In this document: in pieces, positions 56,993-64,000 of the stretch
Layout: each line of letters opens with the position of its first letter
Numbering within the stretch: position 1 is the stretch's first letter
NCBI RefSeq assembly: GCF_947623445.1
Contig: NC_135248.1
Span: 4,898,977-4,962,976, forward strand
Length of the DNA stretch: 64,000 nucleotides
Reading direction: 5' to 3'
Source: Clavelina lepadiformis
Taxonomy: Eukaryota; Chordata; Ascidiacea; Aplousobranchia; Clavelinidae
Notes under the pieces: generated by a model
Databases searched by the model: none
Told to the model about the DNA's origin: nothing
The model's input: only the letters and a program-made list of their open reading frames with translations
Made by a program: the position numbers and the translations under genes

Positions 56993-57342
56993 TATTACTG
57001 AATATTTAAGATATAAATACCTTTACTAACTTAATTTGCTTGAAAAACTTTTCAGAACGGCGGTTATTGTTTTTGCTGCACTTAACTTGAACCAATAAGT
57101 TTGCAATTTGACGAATATACCGCACTGAAGGTGATTATCCAGTCAAAGAGAACGGAAACATCATGTAGCTTAATTGGAATGAAAATTTCGGCGTGAACGC
57201 TGATAAATCTCGTGCGTACAGGTGATTAACTTTCCGCTTTGGATTATATGTCGGACTATAGTTACTGTTCAACCTAGCCTTTAGCCTAAACCCAATCAAT
57301 AATTGCAAGTATATGCTGCAGGTGCCAGCCAACACAGACTAG
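56993..57342. other. Right-arm-only segment of about 350 bp
   Basis: The left arm is continuous across this point ('gggatcgttcggcgaaccggg' there, at about 20,967), while the right arm has roughly 350 bp between 'cggttcgcc' and 'cgatccc'. No terminal repeats or target duplication were recognised, so it may be an insertion here or a deletion in the left arm. Confidence 0.65.
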
Positions 57343-58260
57343 AACCGATCCCAACCCACATTCCTTCGTTTTTTTCACGAGTTTTTTCTAAACTCTTTTC
57401 ATTGTTCACGTGTAAACGCGGACACAAGATGTAATGTGTTTCCTTTTGTCAATCGCTTTGCTGTACATCATAGCAATTTGCAACCCAGGTTTCATCAAAA
57501 GTCAGTAAAAATAATAACCATGCATACACGCAAGCAAGTTTATAGCAAAAACGAAAAAATTGCGGAAAGCTTATAAGCCTTTGGAAAATATTAGTGAGGT
57601 TTCTTATGTTTTTCTGGGACAAAATCACGTTAAATTTTTTGCCGGCGTTTCTTTAGATCTCAATGATGGCCGAACTTGGTGGAATTCAATGTGTCACTTT
57701 TGGTAAAAACTGCTTAGTAAATTAATTGTTTCACTTAATTTTGTTCATATATCCCTTGTTTTACAATATCCTATATACTAATAATGGTGGCGCGCAAAGA
57801 ATTTTTATTTTCGGTAGAAACGCATTTAGACAATTTTCCCTTAACATAATTTTTCGATAATCTGCCAATAATTTATGAAGATATCTAAAACAAATTATAA
57901 ACCTACGTTTTTCGGCCGTGAATACTTAATGGAAGACTTAATAAATATAGCTATAAGTTAGTGAATATTAATAAATGCTATTTAAAACTATTCCTCCCCA
58001 GAATATCAAGCAGTCAGCTTTCTGTCCTTGCAACAAACATAAACTTAATAACAAAATGATTAAGATATTTTATTTATTAATGTAGCAATCTGAAAACATT
58101 TTTCAAATTCTCTTTTTCTATATTATTTTCAGCTATATACATCGCTGTATATACCAGCATTATTAATTAACGTAAATACAAAGACTACAAAGAAGTGATA
58201 TTTTTTGTTATTTACAATAATGTTTCCAAGGATATAAGAAAACAGCAGAAAAAGTAATTA

Positions 58261-58881
58261 CAGTCGAATCCGCTTAATTCGGACACCGGATAACCCGGAC
58301 AACCGCTTTATTCGGCCAAAATGCTCGGGAACGGAACAAAAGTAAAAATTGAACGTAAAAAACTTCTGTTAATTCGGACAATTCTCCGCTTAATTCGGAC
58401 ACAGGTTCGCAATTCCATCGTTAGGTTATTAGTTATTACACAATAAACAGTACTTCCTTCGTTTTAACACAAGATGCAATTGCATTATGAGTGATTATGG
58501 TGAAACAATGACGATTCATGCAGTAACAATCAACAATGAACTCATATAACGCCGTGCCAGCTTCAAAGTCGCTTTTACTTCGGTACAATTGCGTCCATCT
58601 TGTAGGACAAAATTGTACAGAAAAGTTTAGCAGAAAAAGTGAAATTGCTTACTAAAGTAAACGAAGACGTTTTATGCGATCAGTGCCAGTTACTGCAGTA
58701 TAGCGCAGCTGCAATTCATTTATTACGCAACAGTACAGTATTTTAAATGCGTTTTTTGCCTTTATGCATGACCATGAAACGAACAATTGATTTTCCGCTT
58801 AATTCGGACAAAGCTATTTCTCCGCTTAATTCGGCCAAAAGTGAGCGGAACCAAAGTGTCCGAATTAAGCGGAGTCGACTG
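58261..58881 (+). mobile_element. Tigger/pogo-type MITE, 621 bp, right arm only
   Basis: Same family as 18,331-18,948 with the same ends, flanked by TA (58,259-58,260 and 58,882-58,883). The left arm has the uninterrupted sequence near 20,045-20,050, giving a clean empty site. Confidence 0.93.
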
Positions 58882-58983
58882 TACTATAAAGTGCTTACAA
58901 GCGATTTTGAATCGAACAATTCAGAGCGCTCACAAACAAATGTGCATAAGCACAAGAATGCAGATCACTGTATACATTTAATG

Positions 58984-61900
58984 TTATTCAGTGACAATGA
59001 AAAGAATAAAGGTAGCCAGGACACCTGTCACCAAGATGATGATGTTGAAATGTTTCCTCCTTGATCCTGAACATTCTCCGACAACCTGGTTGAATGGAAA
59101 CGGGTCGCATTTGCTGCACTGCCCTGGATAAGCATCGCCGGACTTAATGTGTGCGCCAGTAGTATTGGCTCCTTGAAAATTTTAATCAATTCGTTACAAA
59201 TGCGGTAGAAAGGAGCGTGGTAGAAAACCCATATTAAGTCGATCAACCGAATGAAGTTAACATGAAAACAACATTAAAGCTATTGCAACACTAAATTAAG
59301 GGATGGAATAAAATAGCTAAATGTGTACAAAAAAGTTTTGATACCTTATTGCTTTGATAGAATTATTCAAGCCAGGTATTATGTATTTAATTTGGTGATA
59401 ATATTATTCTAATTTTGATTTCAAAAATAAAAAGAAACAACACCCTAAACAATTTCTGTTAATTAGGCCTGATCTGCTGTGATAGTTTTTTCAATAAAGT
59501 ATCTTACCGGCTGGTACGATCTTTGTAACCATCATCATACCCTGATCTTCGTGATATAGAATGTGACAGTGAATGACCACGGTACCAATAAAACGATCCG
59601 TTCGGAATCGAATCTTCAATGCGAAATATGCAAAATATTAATAGTATCAAAATAAGTAATTAGGAGGATAATTTTATAAAACGCGATTATAATAACATGA
59701 AAATACAGAGTTTTATAGATGGAAGCAAGTCGGCAAATATAACGCGAAATATTCTTACCGTAATATTACTAAACGGTGGGACAAGAATTACGTCATGGAA
59801 AATTCCACTTGGTGAATAGCCCAAAGTTCCATTAGGATGACTTTCCATATCTCTCCAGCGCTGCGCATGGCCTCGATACTTCAACCATTTGTTATAATCA
59901 TTATCAGGTAACATAGCCTGTATGCCTAAAAAAAATTTACACGCAATTATATTTATGAGCTACAATGTAGATTGTGGAATGAACAGATATTTGCAAAATC
60001 GTTTGATTTTTCTCGATCGACTTCTAAAAATACCACTTTGATAGAAAACGTATAAAAACGTGCTTCTATGTGTTTACTTTTGTTGAAGTTTTCGTACTGG
60101 CGATCACATTGTTGTTTATTCTGATCAAAAAAGACTTTGTTTTCCATCACCTTGGCTCCAATTGGTCCAGTGTAGTTGTTGTAACTGATGACCTGAAATG
60201 TTTTTTATTACAAGAAATTTTACAAAACATTTTTGAAAACCCAGAAAAAAGCCTTAAGCGAAACTTGCTTTATTTACACAACATTGTTATTTTTCCGTAT
60301 AGGTGTATACATATGCACGTGTGTCTATAGTCGTTGTCTACATCGTTAACTGAACGATAACGAAATCATGTTAGAGATAATTTCAACATTTTGAAATTGA
60401 AAATAAAACTAAATTATAACTAAAAAAACACTATACCATAAAAAATCTTTATAGACTACCTGAAAATTATTCACGTGAATGTGAATTGGATGGGCTGACG
60501 TAGCAGTATTGATGATGTACCATTCCTGAACAGTGTCTAAGTTCGCTACAAATCTATAACAATTAAAAAATCAAAAGAAGTTTGACAATTGGTATAGGTC
60601 ACTCTGCTGCCAGTGATTTGTGCATTTATGCACTTGTGTAATTTTATAGAGTATAGGGTGATGTTCAAATGGTTTTCGAGTACCAAGAGTTTACTAAAAG
60701 CAATACAACTGCATGTAGATAAACACATAACCTTTTTAAAGCTGACTGGTTTCGGTCACATACCTTCTTTTTGGTAAGAGCAAATGTTCATATAAAGAGG
60801 TAAAAATTAAATAGTAAACTACATTTAAAAGCTTATTTCAGAAGTTGTTGCAAAGACAAACGTTCAGGATAAAAACAATTAACATAGACCATTGTAATAG
60901 AGTACTATACCTAAAATTTGTTTTCGATTGAAATCTTTCCCTGTTCAACGTCAAATCTGGTCCAACTTCGATAACAAATCGTCCAGTTACCTAAAGAAGA
61001 ACAACTTTTTTGAAATGACTTTGTAGAGGTGATTTTTAACTTTGTTGTTTTTTAATTTTGATGAATAAATTTTCAAAAATGCTTGAATAAAAGTACATCT
61101 TATAAAGAAATATTCGTTATAGTCTCACTTCGTCTTCCGTCAAATTTCGAAAATCAGACACAAAAGATTGTTTTGCGGGAAGCGATGTCGGTATGACAGT
61201 TGAGGTTTGTGTTCCGTTGATTTTTATAGTCAGGAGCTTGCCTTGGTATTGCTGCATACCTCCCATTGATACATCGTCATCAGGTGATTTTACTGATCTC
61301 AGCTGAAATGGGAATAACCATCCGTATAATTATTGCGAAATTGTTTTGCCATGGTATATACATAAGAATCTATAGAAACCAAGCTGACACTTGTATGGAA
61401 AAAATTAAGTGTTAAATTTCATAGAAGTAGGCAGGACGGTCTTTGGCATTTTCATCAAGGTTTCTCAAACAGTCAAATTTTGAACCTTCGATATTATGCG
61501 CACTTTAAAACAATCAATCTTTTGTTTCATAGCAGGAAGTCATTCACGAAAGGATATAGGCCTACTCATGGGTAAACCGCTCACTGAAACTCATGTTGTG
61601 ATAATTCATGCTGGGCAAATATGTTTAAAACCTTATATTTATGCTTGTCTTTTACTTTTTTATCTTTCATACCAGTATAGGGTCCTTTTACAAAGGTTTG
61701 AAACCACTTTTTTTCTGCCACAAGCTTATTCTTGTTAACGTTAAAAATATAGTTAATATCTAAAATTTTCAGTTTTTCTTAATTATATAATTTGCTTCTA
61801 AGTTGGCAAAACAAATGAAAGCATCTTGCTTTTACTTCATCTGACCAGCTTGAAAAGTTATTTCGGGCCAAAGTTGTCCGTTGGTGGTAAAATAATCAAC

Positions 61901-63413
61901 CTCATTGTTTTTTAGCCAGTCTTTTAATGTGTCGCTCATCCTATACAGATCATATTTTACTTAAAACCTTGTATGTGTAAACTTTGTTGAACACTCTATT
62001 GATAATTAAATTAAAACAATTAAATTAAAATTAAATTAAAACAATTAAATTTGACAATTAAAACTAAAAGATTAAAACAATAATTTTTTCAGTTGCTGAT
62101 AATTAATACAATCAAGTTCAATTCGATACAAATTTAAAAAGCTAAAACTTTACTGAAATGAATCGTTGACGTTCATCCTATTTTCGATAAACGGAAAGCT
62201 TGGGAAGTAATTATCGGCGTAGAGTAAAGTCGGTTGAAACAGGAGTCTCACTTCGTGATGACAATTTTCGGGGCACGAGACATCCAGGAGATGCTGAGGA
62301 GTTATGGAAGGATTAGGATTATCCTCCACGATGATCATGCCCGCCATCCCGCTGTGTACCTAATAAAGTTTATATACAAGCGCTGTTTATCATGCACCGA
62401 TGCAACATAAGCATGACAAGTAAAAAATTATCTTTAAAATCTGATATTTTGATTTTCCTGCTTTTTTGTTGCGGTATTTACGTGAAACAAGGTGCTTCCG
62501 TGCAAATGAGGATGGTACCAATAGGTTCCAGCTGGGTGTTGTGAATCGATTTGGTATTCATAAGTGAAAGTTTCCTCTGGGTTTACGTGGATAAAAACGT
62601 CATCCTGAGGTTCCTACAAGTAGTAAATATAAAAGAAGTCAAACAATATCAATAACGTAACAGAAAACAAACGAGCTCTCAGCTACTGTACATACCTCGC
62701 TACTGATATGCAGTCCATGCGTATGCAAGTTTGTGGTGTTAGGGAACCTTAGCTCATTAAAACTGTTACTGCTGTCACGATATTCCAATGTATTTATCTA
62801 AATTAGATTTTTCTTTTACAAAAAGAAAATAATATTTTGTCCAATCTTAAAAGCGATAAATTTTGGTTTTTATTTTTAAAGACAAAACTGGAAAAAATAA
62901 TTGAATTAACCTTTTGCTTATTAGGGATTGCAGATATCTCACTTACCAAATTTACCATCACTGTGTCACCAGGCTTAAAACGCCATACTGGACCTGGGAA
63001 ACCTCCATTGTATGTTCTTCTGAACAAAGTCAACCACTCTATAACTACCGGGTTTACTGCTACAGTCAAGTCCACTTCCAAAAACCCATCAGACGACACA
63101 AGATCCGACATTGGTCCCGAAAGAGATAAGTTGAACAGATCTCCCCCTATGTGGTTCATGAAAGAAATTTTTCAATTACAAAATATATCACAAAGATAGT
63201 ATTTGGTCTACAAAACTTAAATAACATTAATTAACGCAACAGTACTTTAACAAGTGTGTACTGTACTGTGAGAAGATTCATGTTCTATTTTATATGTTTA
63301 TAATACTTACCCACAAATGGGCAAGGTTGGCTCTCAGAACACTCTTGCGATGTGACTCGAACATTGCACTGACATATTGCTAAGAGTAGGAAAATGACGA
63401 CCACGCCCCTCAT
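58984..63413 (-). pseudogene. Multicopper oxidase paralogue gene C, exon 7 lost
   Basis: Exons equivalent to gene B: 63413-63311, 63146-62947, 62797-62696, 62613-62482, 62359-62154, 61940-61836, (7 missing), 61302-61129, 60990-60911, 60553-60460, 60192-60078, 59925-59759, 59613-59508, 59171-58984. All thirteen are open with GT-AG borders and all four copper motifs remain (HTHG, YHPHLHG, HPIHIH, HCH..H..GM), as do the signal peptide and hydrophobic tail. Exon 7 (208 nt in genes A and B) is replaced by unrelated DNA, and exon 6 ends nine bases early at a new donor. Joining exon 6 to exon 8 changes the reading frame. Probably a recent pseudogene, unless an unseen substitute exon or an assembly error explains it. 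Confidence 0.75.
61303..61835. other. Non-homologous patch replacing exon 7 of gene C
   Basis: Between the shortened exon 6 and exon 8 the sequence has no resemblance to introns 6-7 or exon 7 of gene B, although both sides match closely. No transposon ends were recognised and no minus-strand frame of useful size is present. The plus-strand frame at 61,496-61,738 has no family resemblance. Confidence 0.75.
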
Positions 63414-64000
63414 AATCGTTCAAATTAGAAAATAAAGGTATGTCCTCCTTACCAACTGCACAAAAATTTGATAATGTCGTTGGTGTATCAAAAATCTGCC
63501 AACGATGACAGTGTAGCAAAACATGCAAAACACAACTTGAGCCTTATATGGAGGTGCTGTGTATTGTTGTTAATACAACATTATAACAATATAATAGTCT
63601 CGTCATAACGATGCGATTTTAGTAGATTTAGTTTTGTAAAAGAGCATAAATGCAAATCTCTCCGGGCTTGTTTGTCTCTATACAAGAATTTCTTTATTAT
63701 TATTCAATTTACAAGTCTTGTTTTATTATGCTGCCTCAAACACGCTCACAATATGCTAAAAGATTAAAAATAGTTATCTATTTGTGGACTAGCAATGCAA
63801 TCAGTTGCTATAATGATGTGCTGTGCGGTAAGAACTGGTTTAAACTAACAAGACGAAAGAATTGTTTTCAAATTGTAGTAAATTAAGTTTATTAAAACTA
63901 AGACAATATCTTGACGGCCAATGCAGAAAAATAACGCTCTTTTGTTATTTATGATAACTTAAATGAACCAATACTGGGGTTGTAGAAAAATGTAAAAAAA

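Larger units (their letters stand above)
56280..64000. repeat. Right arm of large inverted repeat (multicopper oxidase gene C arm)
   Basis: Reverse complement of 12,787-21,677, still matching at the last base of the window. Specific differences include a Tigger MITE at 58,261-58,881 only here, about 350 bp extra at 56,993-57,342, absence of the three left-arm insertions, and a non-homologous patch at about 61,303-61,835 inside the gene. About 34.6 kb separates the two arms. Confidence 0.92.

Noticed and set aside
62837-63199. Plus-strand frame opposite gene C exon 2
   Set aside because: Same shadow effect as in gene B; the minus strand is the coding one.

Overview
Eukaryotic, almost certainly animal, nuclear DNA. 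It is AT-rich, has GT-AG introns of tens to hundreds of bases, and carries animal-type DNA transposons (hAT, Tigger/pogo, a TTAA-target element), a LINE relic and nuclear-type tRNA genes. An invertebrate deuterostome such as an ascidian would fit the intron sizes, the multicopper oxidases and the base composition, but nothing here fixes the species.

Region by region. (1) 1-12,786: a complete 15-exon multicopper oxidase gene on the minus strand (gene A, 3,367-8,752), predicted secreted, with all four copper motifs. It is flanked by inverted, partly reshuffled copies of its surroundings, including a broken inverted copy of its last exons (about 9,505-10,483). (2) 12,787-21,677: left arm of a very large inverted repeat holding a complete 14-exon multicopper oxidase gene (gene B, 13,493-19,944) with a hydrophobic C-terminal tail. 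(3) 21,678-37,050: a mostly gene-poor spacer with a candidate short secreted peptide, an unrecognised open frame, degenerate tRNA-like sequences, a LINE fragment, a short satellite and hAT scraps. (4) about 37,076-53,528: a tandem array of about 1,180-bp units, each carrying minus-strand tRNA-Leu(UAG), tRNA-Leu(AAG) and tRNA-Lys(UUU). I count 41 tRNA genes or tRNA pseudogenes (14 + 14 + 13). Unit-length changes of about 235 bp match exchanges between the two Leu genes, and one Leu gene is split by a 443-bp hAT-type element with a perfect 8-bp target duplication. (5) 53,529-56,272: hAT remains, a 228-bp hAT MITE, two decayed multicopper oxidase exons and a diverged scrap of the tRNA spacer. (6) 56,280-64,000: right arm of the inverted repeat, running off the window, with a third multicopper oxidase (gene C, 58,984-63,413) whose exon 7 has been replaced by unrelated DNA.

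How it fits together. The window shows birth and death of two multigene families: multicopper oxidases duplicated in inverted orientation, and a tRNA array growing and shrinking by unequal exchange between the two oxidase arms. Transposons present in only one arm post-date the arm duplication. Genes B and C encode putatively membrane- or GPI-anchored oxidases and gene A a soluble secreted one, so the cluster probably served extracellular oxidation (phenol, metal or other substrates; the sequence does not say which).
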